Shown here: positions 26,310 to 35,671 of the stretch, piece after piece | Layout: every line of letters starts with the position of its first letter | Position numbering within the stretch: the stretch's first letter is position 1 | NCBI GenBank assembly: GCA_013821455.1 | Contig: JACDGS010000002.1 | Location: forward strand, 93,003 to 157,002 | Direction: 5' to 3' | Source of the DNA: Chthoniobacterales bacterium | Lineage (GTDB): Bacteria; Verrucomicrobiota; Verrucomicrobiia; Chthoniobacterales; UBA10450 | DNA: 64,000 nucleotides | Made by a program: the position numbers and the translations under genes | Notes under the pieces: model-generated | Database searches by the model: none | What the model was told of the DNA's origin: nothing | Seen by the model: only the letters and a program-made list of their open reading frames with translations

Positions 26310-26404
26310 GCTCAGGTGCGAAAAGGATAAGTGCCCGCGCGAGTGATGCAAATTTGCACGCGGTTGGGTGCAGCGTGTGGGCTCAGCGAACAGGCCGCAC
26401 CGAG

Positions 26405-26522
26405 TTGTCATCCCGAACGGAGCGAAGCGGAGTGAGGGACCTCGCAAGCGTTGCGTGATGTTGTTCCGTGAATCGGGGTCGAACGACGCTTGCGGGGTCC
26501 CTCGCTTCACTCGGGATGACAA
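26405..26522. repeat. TTGTCATCC element, copy F
   Basis: Starts TTGTCATCCCGAACGGAGCG and ends CACTCGGGATGACAA, with inner inverted pieces CTCGCAAGCG and CGCTTGCGGGG. It fills the gap between exbB and the glgE stop. Confidence 0.85.
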
Positions 26523-26532
26523 ATCGGCGTGT

Positions 26533-28497
26533 TTACAATCTGCGCACGCGAAAGATGTGCGCGGGTTGCACGCCAGGATGAAGCGCAACGTAGTTGCGCG
26601 CGCCATGCCACTGGTAGCGGTCGCCCGTCAACAAATCTTCCACCTCGTAACGATCGCCGCCGATCTCGCCGAAATCCTCCACCGGCGCGTGCACGAAAGC
26701 CGTCTGCGTGCTTTGCGGATCGAGATTCACTGCGACGAGAATGATGCTATCGCGCGCCGGCGTCATCCTGCTGTAAAAGAGAATCGCGTCGTTCTCCGCC
26801 GGGTGAAAACGCAGGTTATCGTAGAGATGCAGCGCGCGATTCTGGCGGCGGATGCGGTTTAACTTCGTGATCAGATCCTTGATATTTCCGGGCGCGTCCC
26901 AGTCGCGTTCTTTGAACTGGTATTTCTCGGAATCGAGATACTCCTCGCGGCCAGGGAGCGCGGCATTTTCGCAAAGCTCGAACCCGCTATAAATGCCGTA
27001 AACGCTCGAGAGCGTCGCGGCGAGGACGGCGCGAATCATGAACATCTCGCGCCCACCTGTCTGTAGGTGCAGCGGCAGAATATCCGGTGTGTTGGTAAAG
27101 AGATTGCCGCGAAAATATTCGCGCATCTCCGTTTGCGTGAGCTCGGTGAAATACTCGATCAGTTCCTGCTTGTAAGTCCGCCAGGTGAAATAAGTGTAGC
27201 TCTGCGTGAAGCCGGCCTTGGCCAAGGCCTTCATCATTTTCGGCCGCGTGAAAGCCTCCGAGAGAAAAATCGTGTCGGGAAATTTCGCCTGCACACCGGT
27301 GATGAGAAACTCCCAAAACGCCACGGGTTTGGTGTGCGGATTATCGACCCGGAAAATACGCACCCCGCGCTCTGCCCAGTAGAGGATGATGCTTTTCATC
27401 TCCTCCCAAAGCGCGGACCAATTCTCGCAACGAAAATTTAGCGGATAAATGTCCTCGTACTTTTTCGGCGGATTCTCGGCGTACTTGATCGTGCCGTCCG
27501 GTCGCTTGTAGAACCAATCCGGATGCTCCGCGACGTAGGGATGATCGGGCGAACAATTGATCGCGAAATCGAGCGCGATCTCCATCCCGCGGGCTTTAAT
27601 TTCCTTCTCCAGCCAGACGAAATCGGTGAGCGTGCCTAACGACGGTTCGATGTCCTTGTGCCCGCCGCCGTTAGGCAAGCCGAGCCTGCGATTGCCAATC
27701 GCGTAAGGAACGCCCGGCTCCTCCGGCGCGGAGGTGACAGCGTTGTTTCGGCCTTTGCGATTCGTTAGGCCAATGGGATGAATGGGCGGGAAATAGATAA
27801 CGTCGAAACCCATCCCCTTCGCGTCGTCCACGCGGCCAAGGCAATCGCGAAAAGTCGAACCGCGCTCGGCCAGCCCTTCGGCCGAACGGGGAAAAAACTC
27901 ATACCAGGTGGAAGTGCGCGCGGCCACGCGATCCACCGTGACCTGCGGCGGCGGCGCGTATTGCGTTGCGCCAAAGCGCGCCGCGTGCGTCGCCATCAGC
28001 GCAGCCAATTCTCCGGAATGCGCGATGAGGTTGACGTCGTGGTTTTCGCCGGCGCGCATCTGCTCGGCGAATTCGCGCAGGCGTTTGGCGTCCGCGCCGC
28101 GCGCGCGCTCGGCGGCTGCGTTCAGCATCTTCACTCCTTCGAGCTTTTCGCTGGTCAGATAGGTGATGCCGGCCTCGAATTTCGCAGCGAACTCATGCTG
28201 CCAGCCGCCAAAAACATCGGTCCAAGCCTCGACTGTATATTCGTAGGTGGCGTTTTCGAACAGGGAACAGATGCCGCGCCAGCGGTCGTTTTCGAGCGCA
28301 GTCATGGCCGTCTCGTGCCAGCGCGATTCGCCGACGACGCGCCACTTCAGCGCCGCCGCGACAACGTCGTGCCCGTCTTTGAAAATATCGGCCTCGACCA
28401 CAACGTCTTCGCCGACCACGCGCTTGATCGGATAGCGGCCGCCATCGATGAGCGGCTGCAAATTCTCGATCACAGCGGCAGGGAATTGGCTGGGCAT
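26533..28497 (-). CDS. glgE: Alpha-1,4-glucan:maltose-1-phosphate maltosyltransferase
   Basis: A 654-residue GH13_3 enzyme that extends alpha-glucan with maltose 1-phosphate. An N-terminal beta-sandwich domain (to about 110) and a helical insertion precede the catalytic barrel. Blocks visible: DVIYFPPIHPIGLTNRKGRNN, LGTLTDFVWLEKEIKARGMEIALDFAINCSPDHPYV, the nucleophile Asp in GVRIFRVDNPHTKPV and the acid Glu in TIFLSEAFTRP. I start at ATG 28497 (MPSQFPAAV); the upstream TTG is less likely. GlgM, which makes its substrate, is encoded at 58617-59816, so the GlgE pathway is represented twice in this window. Confidence 0.95.
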   Translation of the reverse strand: MPSQFPAAVIENLQPLIDGGRYPIKRVVGEDVVVEADIFKDGHDVVAAALKWRVVGESRWHETAMTALENDRWRGICSLFENATYEYTVEAWTDVFGGWQHEFAAKFEAGITYLTSEKLEGVKMLNAAAERARGADAKRLREFAEQMRAGENHDVNLIAHSGELAALMATHAARFGATQYAPPPQVTVDRVAARTSTWYEFFPRSAEGLAERGSTFRDCLGRVDDAKGMGFDVIYFPPIHPIGLTNRKGRNNAVTSAPEEPGVPYAIGNRRLGLPNGGGHKDIEPSLGTLTDFVWLEKEIKARGMEIALDFAINCSPDHPYVAEHPDWFYKRPDGTIKYAENPPKKYEDIYPLNFRCENWSALWEEMKSIILYWAERGVRIFRVDNPHTKPVAFWEFLITGVQAKFPDTIFLSEAFTRPKMMKALAKAGFTQSYTYFTWRTYKQELIEYFTELTQTEMREYFRGNLFTNTPDILPLHLQTGGREMFMIRAVLAATLSSVYGIYSGFELCENAALPGREEYLDSEKYQFKERDWDAPGNIKDLITKLNRIRRQNRALHLYDNLRFHPAENDAILFYSRMTPARDSIILVAVNLDPQSTQTAFVHAPVEDFGEIGGDRYEVEDLLTGDRYQWHGARNYVALHPGVQPAHIFRVRRL

Positions 28498-28600
28498 GAT
28501 GCGCTGCAATCAATCGAGATTCGACTCGAACGAAAGGAGTAATCGCGCTGCTCCAGCACCGCGTGAGCGATGGTGCGATGGGACAACGTTTGGCTCCGTT

Positions 28601-28726
28601 TTGTCATCCCGATCCGGCGTAGCGCGGAGAGGGACCCCTCAACTGTAAGCCTCGCTTACTTTGGCCTCGGGCGCTCTGATTACGCAGAGGGGTCCCTCTC
28701 CGTGCTACGCCGGATCGGGATGACAA
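28601..28726. repeat. TTGTCATCC element, copy G (long hairpin)
   Basis: A nearly perfect inverted repeat: the left arm starts TTGTCATCCCGATCCGGCG and the right arm ends CGCCGGATCGGGATGACAA, arms of about 38 bp with an inner pair GGGACCCCTC/GAGGGGTCCC. It occupies most of the 316-bp space between glgE and the SufR-like regulator; nothing else is recognised there. Confidence 0.88.
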
Positions 28727-28813
28727 CGCACTCCGGTTTGCCGCGACTCCGACCCCGCGACTTAAGCCGTGTGCGACCGAGCTTTCGCTCTAGCGCCTGC
28801 GACGCTTCGGAGC

Positions 28814-29455
28814 TTAGATCGCGAAGTAAAACGCCGCTTCGAAAAGCCCGGAAGTCCAAGTCTCCTCGCGCCGCACCGGCACCTGCAGGAGCTTCTCAAA
28901 CATGTCCTGCTCGAACTTGCCGATGAATTTGTATTTCTCGACCAGGTTCATGATCGGGCTGTGGCATTCGAGGATTTGCGGGCCGCCTTCGTTCGGATCG
29001 GAGAGATATTGCGACATATAGCCTTCCTGATCGCGCGATGCGGCCAGCTCTTTCGCGCGCGCTTCCACCGTTTCGCCTTTGATCTTTGGCTTTAGCTGTT
29101 CGGCTTTTCGCTCGAAGAGGTTGTGCATCAGTTTCTCCGGGGCATTGGGCCCGTGGATTTCCTGGATGGAATCGAGCAGCTCGAGGGTGAAAGCGTTGCT
29201 GTCAGCCTGGAAAAGTCCGTGGCTGCGCCGGGTAAGCCGATAAACCATTTCCGGGCGGCCCATTTTTTGCGGTCGTCGCCAGGTATCGAGATAACCGTCG
29301 CGCTCGAGAGTGAGGCAGTGTTGCTTGATGCCCATGTAGCTCATGTGCATTCGGGCCACGAGTTGATTCACGGAAAGCCCGCGCGTGCGCTTGAGGGTGT
29401 TGAGGATTTCCAGTCGCTGGGTGCGACCGATTTCGGCAAGTATTTGTTGATTCAC
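28814..29455 (-). CDS. Winged-helix regulator, SufR/ArsR-like
   Basis: 213 residues. An N-terminal winged helix (RTQRLEILNTLKRTRGLSVNQLVARMHMSYMGIKQHCLTLERDGYLD with RPEMVYRLT as the wing) is followed by a C-terminal effector domain with ECHSPIMNLVEKYKFIGKFEQDMFEKLL. This layout matches SufR-type iron-sulfur-responsive repressors, but only one of their cysteines (ECHSP) is obvious, so cluster binding is uncertain. No suf genes are next to it. The 86 bp upstream, before the ABC ATPase gene, are relatively AT-rich and likely hold its promoter. Confidence 0.78.
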   Translation of the reverse strand: MNQQILAEIGRTQRLEILNTLKRTRGLSVNQLVARMHMSYMGIKQHCLTLERDGYLDTWRRPQKMGRPEMVYRLTRRSHGLFQADSNAFTLELLDSIQEIHGPNAPEKLMHNLFERKAEQLKPKIKGETVEARAKELAASRDQEGYMSQYLSDPNEGGPQILECHSPIMNLVEKYKFIGKFEQDMFEKLLQVPVRREETWTSGLFEAAFYFAI

Positions 29456-29541
29456 AGTATGAATTTCTTTGGGTTGAGATCAGTATTTCCAGTGCGGAAG
29501 CAGATGTTTATACGCGAGCAACTTACTTCTTCGCAAGCAAA

Positions 29542-30705
29542 TCATGCATCCGTTTTTTCGCGCGCGTCGTAAGTGAGCCGCCGCGTGGAAATCGGATCGA
29601 AGAGATGCGCTTTTTCGAGGTTCATCTCGAACTGGAAACGGTGGCCCGCCTCCTTGTGATCGAGCGAATTCTGGCTCCGGCAAACCAAAGTGTGCGCACC
29701 GGTTTGCAGATATAGATTCGTTTCTGCGCCCATCGGCTCCACGATGTCGACGATCGCGGGAAAGCTGTTCTCGCCTTTTTCGCGGCCGTCTTTGCGCTCG
29801 AACTTTGCCACTTCCAAGTCTTCCGGGCGGATGCCGAGGATCACCTGTTTTCCAACGAAGTCGCGCGCCGCCGGCCGATCGACCGCGCGGAAGGCGACGT
29901 CAATCGTGCCGCCCTCGATTTCGCAAAAACGAAGCTTGTCGCCATCGGCCTTGAACGTCCCGGTGACGAAATTCATCGGCGGACTCCCAAGGAAACCGGC
30001 TACGAAAAGGTTGGCCGGCTCGTTGTAAAGTTTCAGCGGCGCGTCGTTTTGTTGCACGATGCCGTCGCTCATCACGACGATGCGATCGCCCATTGTCATG
30101 GCCTCGATTTGGTCGTGCGTGACGTAAATCATCGTCGCCTGGAGACGCTGATGCAGCTTGGTGATTTCCGTCCGCATCTGCACTCGCATCTTGGCGTCGA
30201 GATTGGAAAGCGGTTCGTCAAAGAGGAAAACCTTCGGTTGCCTAACGATCGCGCGGCCAACGGCAACCCGCTGTCTCTGGCCGCCGGAGAGCGCCTTCGG
30301 TTTCCGCTCGAGCAGGCTTTCAATGCCGAGGATGCTCGCGGCGTCGGTCACGCGTTTTTTTATTTCAGCTTTTGGAAATTTCCGCAACTTCAGGCCGAAG
30401 GCGAGATTATCGAACACGCTCATGTGCGGATAGAGCGCGTAATTCTGGAAGACCATGGCGATGTCGCGGTCTTTCGGCGCGACGTCGTTGACCCGTTTGT
30501 CGCCGATGAAAACATCACCCTTCGAGATTTCTTCGAGGCCGGCGATCATGCGCAAGGTGGTCGATTTCCCGCAGCCCGACGGGCCGACGAGGACGACAAA
30601 TTCGCGGTCGGCGATCTCAAGGTTGATGTCCTCGACTGCGGTCACGTCTTTTCCTTTATCGCCGGGATAGATTTTGAAGACGTGCTGGACGCTGACTTTG
30701 GCCAT
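29542..30705 (-). CDS. UgpC/MsmK/MalK-type sugar ABC transporter ATPase
   Basis: 387 residues of the CUT1-type import ATPase family. Walker A GPSGCGKSTTLRM, Q-loop FQNYALYPHM, signature LSGGQRQRVAVGRA, Walker B VFLFDEPLSNLDA, switch VTHD, and a C-terminal TOBE/regulatory region from about 240 (ILGIRPEDLEVAKFERKDG). Members often energise several sugar importers; no permease or binding-protein gene is adjacent, so it may be a shared ATPase. Confidence 0.93.
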   Translation of the reverse strand: MAKVSVQHVFKIYPGDKGKDVTAVEDINLEIADREFVVLVGPSGCGKSTTLRMIAGLEEISKGDVFIGDKRVNDVAPKDRDIAMVFQNYALYPHMSVFDNLAFGLKLRKFPKAEIKKRVTDAASILGIESLLERKPKALSGGQRQRVAVGRAIVRQPKVFLFDEPLSNLDAKMRVQMRTEITKLHQRLQATMIYVTHDQIEAMTMGDRIVVMSDGIVQQNDAPLKLYNEPANLFVAGFLGSPPMNFVTGTFKADGDKLRFCEIEGGTIDVAFRAVDRPAARDFVGKQVILGIRPEDLEVAKFERKDGREKGENSFPAIVDIVEPMGAETNLYLQTGAHTLVCRSQNSLDHKEAGHRFQFEMNLEKAHLFDPISTRRLTYDAREKTDA

Positions 30706-30788
30706 GAAGAGCGCCCAAGCTAGGGAGTCGGCCGCAGGAGGTCAATCACTGTCGCATCGACGCGCGAAAATTTGCCTAACGAGTGGCT

Positions 30789-31652
30789 CTATCCAAGGGC
30801 GAAAGGCAATTCCACCACTTCCACCCAGCTCGACGCCATTAGCTTCGTCCCCGGTTTGCGGAAACCGCGCTTGAGATAGCCGAGCGCGATCTCTTTCCCC
30901 ACGCGCTCACTTCGCGTCGCACTGGTGATTCTCCCCACCTCTTTGCCGCTGACGGAGTCGAACAGCTTCATCGCCGGCGCGAGCGGTGTGCCTTCCAAAG
31001 AAACCAATCCACAAAGCAGCTTGTTTGTTTGGCCGGACATTTTCATCCGCGAGATCACTTCCTGGCCGATGTAACAACCTTTCCCATAATCGATCGCGTT
31101 CCCTTCGAGATTCGCTTCCACCGGAATGATCTCCGCGCTCAACTCCCGGCCCCACCGCGGCACGCCCTGTTCGATGCGGAAACGTTCCATCTCCCCAACG
31201 TCGCCTAACGAATCCGTCGCTGCGAGCGATTGCCGAACATGCTCGTGCTCGCCAGCATCGAGCAACAGGTCCCAACCCGCCACGCCGAAACGTTTCCCAC
31301 GGCGCCAGTGGAATTCGTTAGGCAAATTCGGCGGCTTTTCGCCGACGCTGTGGAAAAGGGAAAATCGATCGGTGACGTCTTCGAGCGTTACATCATCGGC
31401 GATGATGTAACGTTCGAGTCGCGCGGGCAACGCTTCGCGCAATTCCGGGTCCGTATCGAGCAACAACTCCTCCATGCCCGCTGAAATAAAAATGAGCGCG
31501 TCGATTTTTCCTTTGGCGCTGAGGACACAGGCCTCCATCGCGAGATTGGCATTCGCTTTGCGCACATCATTCGTCACCTGGCCGTTCAGATAACGAACTC
31601 GGTCGTTCCCGGTCAGCCGCAATTTCGTGCGGCTGGAGAGATCAAAGAGCAC
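30789..31652 (-). CDS. ygfZ: YgfZ/GcvT-like folate-binding protein
   Basis: 287 residues related to GcvT. The diagnostic YgfZ motif KGCYIGQEV is at about residue 195, with RFRIEQGVPRWGREL before it and YLKRG later. YgfZ helps maintain some iron-sulfur enzymes in a folate-dependent way. I choose the GTG at 31652: it is preceded by GAGAGGATAG, a good ribosome-binding site, and lies at the start of the conserved LFDLSSRTKLRLTG; the start overlaps the end of the dehydrogenase gene by 11 bp in another frame. Confidence 0.85.
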   Translation of the reverse strand: MLFDLSSRTKLRLTGNDRVRYLNGQVTNDVRKANANLAMEACVLSAKGKIDALIFISAGMEELLLDTDPELREALPARLERYIIADDVTLEDVTDRFSLFHSVGEKPPNLPNEFHWRRGKRFGVAGWDLLLDAGEHEHVRQSLAATDSLGDVGEMERFRIEQGVPRWGRELSAEIIPVEANLEGNAIDYGKGCYIGQEVISRMKMSGQTNKLLCGLVSLEGTPLAPAMKLFDSVSGKEVGRITSATRSERVGKEIALGYLKRGFRKPGTKLMASSWVEVVELPFALG

Positions 31653-32667
31653 CGCTATCCTCTCGCGCCTGTGCGCGCCGGTTGAACCAATTACGGAAAC
31701 CTCCGGAGAGATTCGCGCCTTCGGGAACTTCAGCCTTCGACGACTTGCTTTCTTCCTTCTTCGGAAGCGGTGCCAGCGATTTTGCGCTGGCCGCTTTTTC
31801 AGTGGCTGATTGCTCGCGCGCCGGAAAATATTTTTGCGCGACGGAAGAGTAATCGGCGTCGCCCCGGCCACGTTTCATCTCATCGACCAACATCTCCTCA
31901 GTTGCTTCAGTCACGGGCAAACGCAGCGTATAATCCTGCGCGAGCTTGGCCGCGATGTGCACATCCTTAAGCATATGCTTCACGGAAAAGTGCGGCTCGA
32001 AGTTACCCGCGGCCATGAGCGGAATCTTCATTTCCATCGTTGCCGAGTTACTTGCGTTGAACTTCATCGCGCGGCAGAAAGTTTCCGTCGAAATTCCAGC
32101 CTTGCGCACGAGCGCGAGCGCTTCCGCGCCGACCTGGGCGGTCGCGGCGGTAACAATGTTCGTCGCCACTTTGACGATCATGGCGTCACCGATTTCGCCG
32201 ATGAGCACAATCTCTTTGCTGCTCGCCTCGAGGACCGGGCGCGCCTGCTGCAATGCCGCTTCATCACCACCAATATAATAGACAAGCTGGCCATTTTCGG
32301 CCGCGACTTTGCTCCCTGTAAACGGCGCGTCGAGGAAGCGCGCGCCGCGCCGTTGCACGATCTCCGCGGCCGCGCGCACGCTTGCCGGCGAGACCGTGCT
32401 GTGCGCCGTCACGACATGCTGTGGAGTCAGCGCCGGGCTTAACTGCTGCACGATGGCAAGGAGCGCCTCTCCATCGGAAACAAAGATTTGCAGCACATCG
32501 CAGATCTCCGCGACCTCGACCGGCGAACCGAGAAAATTCTGCTCCGGCCGCGGCGTGCGATTCCAAACGTAAACACGCAGGCCGCGTTTGCGCAGTGTGG
32601 CCGCCACGCGCGTGCCGATAATACCCAGCCCGATGAGACCAACGTTTTTCGATTTCGAACGAGCCAT
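31642..32667 (-). CDS. NAD(P)-dependent beta-hydroxyacid dehydrogenase (HIBADH family)
   Basis: 341 residues. Rossmann motif VGLIGLGIIGTRVAATLRKRG at the N-terminus, the substrate block LDAPFTGSKVAAENGQLVYYIGG, and the catalytic Lys in MIVKVATNIVTAA; the C-terminal helical domain ends at about 290, followed by a Lys/Ser/Glu-rich tail of some 50 residues not typical of the family. The substrate (3-hydroxyisobutyrate, glyoxylate/succinic semialdehyde or tartronate semialdehyde) cannot be assigned. It is coupled to ygfZ by overlap. Confidence 0.88.
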   Translation of the reverse strand: MARSKSKNVGLIGLGIIGTRVAATLRKRGLRVYVWNRTPRPEQNFLGSPVEVAEICDVLQIFVSDGEALLAIVQQLSPALTPQHVVTAHSTVSPASVRAAAEIVQRRGARFLDAPFTGSKVAAENGQLVYYIGGDEAALQQARPVLEASSKEIVLIGEIGDAMIVKVATNIVTAATAQVGAEALALVRKAGISTETFCRAMKFNASNSATMEMKIPLMAAGNFEPHFSVKHMLKDVHIAAKLAQDYTLRLPVTEATEEMLVDEMKRGRGDADYSSVAQKYFPAREQSATEKAASAKSLAPLPKKEESKSSKAEVPEGANLSGGFRNWFNRRAQAREDSGAL

Positions 32668-32749
32668 GAATTATCGGGCGAAACTCAGATTGTTTGGCCT
32701 GCATCGCAAACAGCATCTGCCGCCGGACACAATACGCGCGTGCCTGAAT

Positions 32750-33268
32750 TCATTCCGTGCCCTTCTGCTTCCAGGCATATGTGCCGTCCGGTTTTGGCAG
32801 CTCCACCCACTCACCGCTAAACGCATTATTCGCGGCGATTGCGGCCTGCTCTTTCTCCACGTCGGGCAGCGAGATTTTCTGATTTTTCGCCAGCCCGTCC
32901 ATCAGACTGGCGCGGTCCTTGTTTTCCGATGCGACGGTTTCGCGAACGTAGTCGCCGTATTCGCCGGGCGGTGCATTTCGCACTTCGAGCAGGCCGAGAT
33001 GATTTTCGCCAATAAAACGCGCGTTCTTTAAAGGTTGCAGTTCGCCGAGGCGAAGCCGGCGCCGATCCTGAACTTGCTCCGCCGTTTCGGCCGGACCAAC
33101 GGTCGCAGGTTTTTTCTCAGCGCCGGGCGGACTGTGCTGATAAACATCCAGCTTCATCGCCAGATCGACTTTTATCGGCTGCGGCGTGGAGAGCGACAGC
33201 GGCGGTAGCGAACAGCTTGCGCAGGTGAGGAGCGCGCCTGCGAAAATGCCGCGCGCGATTCTATTCAT
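32750..33268 (-). CDS. Lipoprotein fusing a YnbE-like N-terminus to a YdbL-like (DUF1318) domain
   Basis: 172 residues starting MNRIARGIFAGALLTCASC, a short exported or lipoprotein leader. Residues 20-45 (LPPLSLSTPQPIKVDLAMKLDVYQ) resemble the mature part of the small lipoprotein YnbE; the C-terminal 100 residues (LGELQPLKNARFIGENHLGLLEVRNAPPGEYGDYVRETVASENKDR) fit DUF1318/YdbL. In E. coli ydbH-ynbE-ydbL are three genes of an envelope lipid-transport system. The start overlaps the YdbH-like gene by 8 bp, which supports the assignment. The lipobox is not canonical. Confidence 0.72.
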   Translation of the reverse strand: MNRIARGIFAGALLTCASCSLPPLSLSTPQPIKVDLAMKLDVYQHSPPGAEKKPATVGPAETAEQVQDRRRLRLGELQPLKNARFIGENHLGLLEVRNAPPGEYGDYVRETVASENKDRASLMDGLAKNQKISLPDVEKEQAAIAANNAFSGEWVELPKPDGTYAWKQKGTE

Positions 33269-35666
33269 CGCCGGGCCGCTTCCTCGGTTCGTTAGGCGAT
33301 TCCTCCGGACCGTGCACGATGGCTTCGAGCTTGCGCGAACCGGTCGGACCCTGGAGAGCGAGCTTGAGATTGCCGGTGCGATTGGCAAACCAGAAAGAAC
33401 CATTCCCGGCTTCATAGTTGAAATCGCGCAGAGTCTCCAGCCCAATGCGTGTGAGGCTTCGTTTTAACTCGGTCCATTCCGGCGGCAGAACGCCGAGCAA
33501 GTCGTCGAGTTTTGTCACTTTCAACCGGCCCGGTTTTCGCATCGTGTAGCTGCCATTGAGCCGCTCGATCTCGTGATTGAGTCCGTTGACTTCCATCTTG
33601 AAATCCGCCGGCCCGCTGATCCGGAAACTTTGCGGCGCCAGCACATCGGTCACCTTGCGCAGGTCGATCTGCGAGCCGGAGATCCAGCCCGACCAGGGCG
33701 AGTCCGTTTGCGAAAGAAAACTGAAGCCGCCATTGAGATAACCCCCGTAGGCTTTTGCGCCGAGCGCGCCGTAGATTCCCTTTTTGTCGTAGGTCACGGA
33801 GACGAACGATCTGCCGGCGGCGAATTGTTTCCAGCGCACGTTCTTCACCTCGAGCGTGTGCACGAGATTGTCCTTATGGCTGTCAGGTGGCAATCCGAAC
33901 TCGACCAAGCCGGAAAGTCCGAGCATGTCCAGCTCGTAGGATGGAAAAGTGTAATCGTCTTCCGGCACGACCAGTTTCAATTTCAGTTGCAGGTCGCTCA
34001 GGTTGCTGAAGTCCACCTGCCGCGCGCGCCAGGAAAAAGTCAGAGGCAAAGTCGCGTGACTCGTGCCGCTGTTCGCGATGATGATCTCGCCAAAATCAGC
34101 GCCGAGATTTTTGACGATCCAATGCGGAGCCGTCGCCGCGGGCGCTTCGCCGGGGACCGCAGGCTCCGATTTTTTCTGGAGCGCATCGGCGTACCAAAAA
34201 AGATCTTCGCCCACGAAAATCTGCGGATTCAGCAAACTCACTTCCTCGATTTCGTTCCGCAGCAACTGGGCGATCGAAAAGCGGAGGAAAACCGTTTTAA
34301 AATTCAAGACCGGCACGAACGGATCGAGCGGCGAATGAATCGAAATGTTCGACAGCTCGATGCTCTGCAGTTGATTACTGGCGAAGCGCGCATCACCGGA
34401 AAGCGCCACGTCGCTCAACCGCGTCCGCACATAGAAGCCGAGATCGGGAATGCCGAGGCCGATGTTGGAAATGGCGAGGTAACCGCTTTCGATCCCGAGG
34501 TCGCGTACCCGCCACGGCGCCGCCGGAATCGTCGTCGTTAGGCTAACGCTGCTGGCCGCGGGCGAGTTGCCTAACGAACGCAACCCGCGGCCAAAACCGA
34601 TCCAAAGGCCGGTTGTCTCCAGCTTCGCGATCTCATTCCGTGCCAGCCCGGCATTGGAAAAATTGATCGTTAGGGCATTGAGCTCGAGAAACGGATGGAG
34701 TGGATCGAAAAGCGGTGCGGCGCGCACGTCCCAGAGTTGGGCGACGTGGAGAGATTCGCTCGTTCCGCCAACTCCAATGTCCGTCGCATCAAGCGCAAAC
34801 TTCGCGGATGTGACTGGCACCGTGGCGCCGAAGTCTTCGACGAAGAATTCGCCGCTCGTGATCTGGAGCCGGCCCACTTGCCAACCCGGGGAAGCGGGAT
34901 TTTCGCTCTTGTTTGTGCCCATGCTCGGCGCTGCAAACAGCTCGAGTAATTCCGGTCGCAAATGAATCGATGGCGACGAAATGGTGAGAGCCGGCAAGCG
35001 TTGTTGCGCGAGATCCGCCAAGGCGAACGAAGCCGTCGCAGCGCTCGCCTGCACGAGATTGTGCGGAATCGCTCCCCGCGTCGCGATCCGTATATTTTTC
35101 AGTACGAGCGTCTGTCTTTTACGCGACCTCGTGGCGCGCGGGCTGAGCTCGAGACCCGCGAACTCGCCCGAAAATTCGCAGCGCACCTGCGGCCATGCCG
35201 GCAGATTAAGCGCCGCTTTGCCGCCGCGAATTGCGAAGTGATCGACGCTCCAGGCGTCGTCCGTTTTCGCAACTTTGCTCGTTAGGCCGGATCCTGTTTT
35301 CGATCCGCTGAACGAAGCGACACCCGTCTCCTCGAGCACAATCTGCGGATTTTCAATCTCCACCCGAACGAGATGGTGATCCCACAAACCCGCGAAGGAA
35401 TAATCAACCGCCGCGTGGGCGATCGAGAGAATCTTTTGCTCTTGCCGTCGCGGGCGCAGCTCGATCTCCGAGAACTCGATCCGTCTAAAACCAGCCAGCT
35501 CCGCCGTCCCGAAGCGAAGCGAAAGTTCCGGCGACGAACGCGCGGCAAACCACGTCGTGACGCCGGCGAGATTTCTCATCAGCCAGCAGGTCGCCAGCAC
35601 CGTCGCGATCGCAAAAATAAAGAGCGGATAGAAAAACAGGCGCAGCCAAAAGCGGAGACGGCGCAT
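33261..35666 (-). CDS. YdbH-like AsmA-family envelope protein
   Basis: 801 residues: a single N-terminal membrane anchor (FWLRLFFYPLFIFAIATVLATCWLM) and a long beta-rich periplasmic part with repeated patterns such as IENPQIVLEETG and VTYDKKGIYGALGAKAYGGYLNGGFSF, ending in an AsmA/YdbH-type C-terminal domain. YdbH, TamB and YhdP are bridge-like proteins for phospholipid movement to the outer membrane in E. coli. The identity rests on overall layout plus the downstream YdbL-like gene; similarity is weak along most of the length. Confidence 0.72.
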   Translation of the reverse strand: MRRLRFWLRLFFYPLFIFAIATVLATCWLMRNLAGVTTWFAARSSPELSLRFGTAELAGFRRIEFSEIELRPRRQEQKILSIAHAAVDYSFAGLWDHHLVRVEIENPQIVLEETGVASFSGSKTGSGLTSKVAKTDDAWSVDHFAIRGGKAALNLPAWPQVRCEFSGEFAGLELSPRATRSRKRQTLVLKNIRIATRGAIPHNLVQASAATASFALADLAQQRLPALTISSPSIHLRPELLELFAAPSMGTNKSENPASPGWQVGRLQITSGEFFVEDFGATVPVTSAKFALDATDIGVGGTSESLHVAQLWDVRAAPLFDPLHPFLELNALTINFSNAGLARNEIAKLETTGLWIGFGRGLRSLGNSPAASSVSLTTTIPAAPWRVRDLGIESGYLAISNIGLGIPDLGFYVRTRLSDVALSGDARFASNQLQSIELSNISIHSPLDPFVPVLNFKTVFLRFSIAQLLRNEIEEVSLLNPQIFVGEDLFWYADALQKKSEPAVPGEAPAATAPHWIVKNLGADFGEIIIANSGTSHATLPLTFSWRARQVDFSNLSDLQLKLKLVVPEDDYTFPSYELDMLGLSGLVEFGLPPDSHKDNLVHTLEVKNVRWKQFAAGRSFVSVTYDKKGIYGALGAKAYGGYLNGGFSFLSQTDSPWSGWISGSQIDLRKVTDVLAPQSFRISGPADFKMEVNGLNHEIERLNGSYTMRKPGRLKVTKLDDLLGVLPPEWTELKRSLTRIGLETLRDFNYEAGNGSFWFANRTGNLKLALQGPTGSRKLEAIVHGPEESPNEPRKRPGDE

Positions 35667-35671
35667 GCGAG

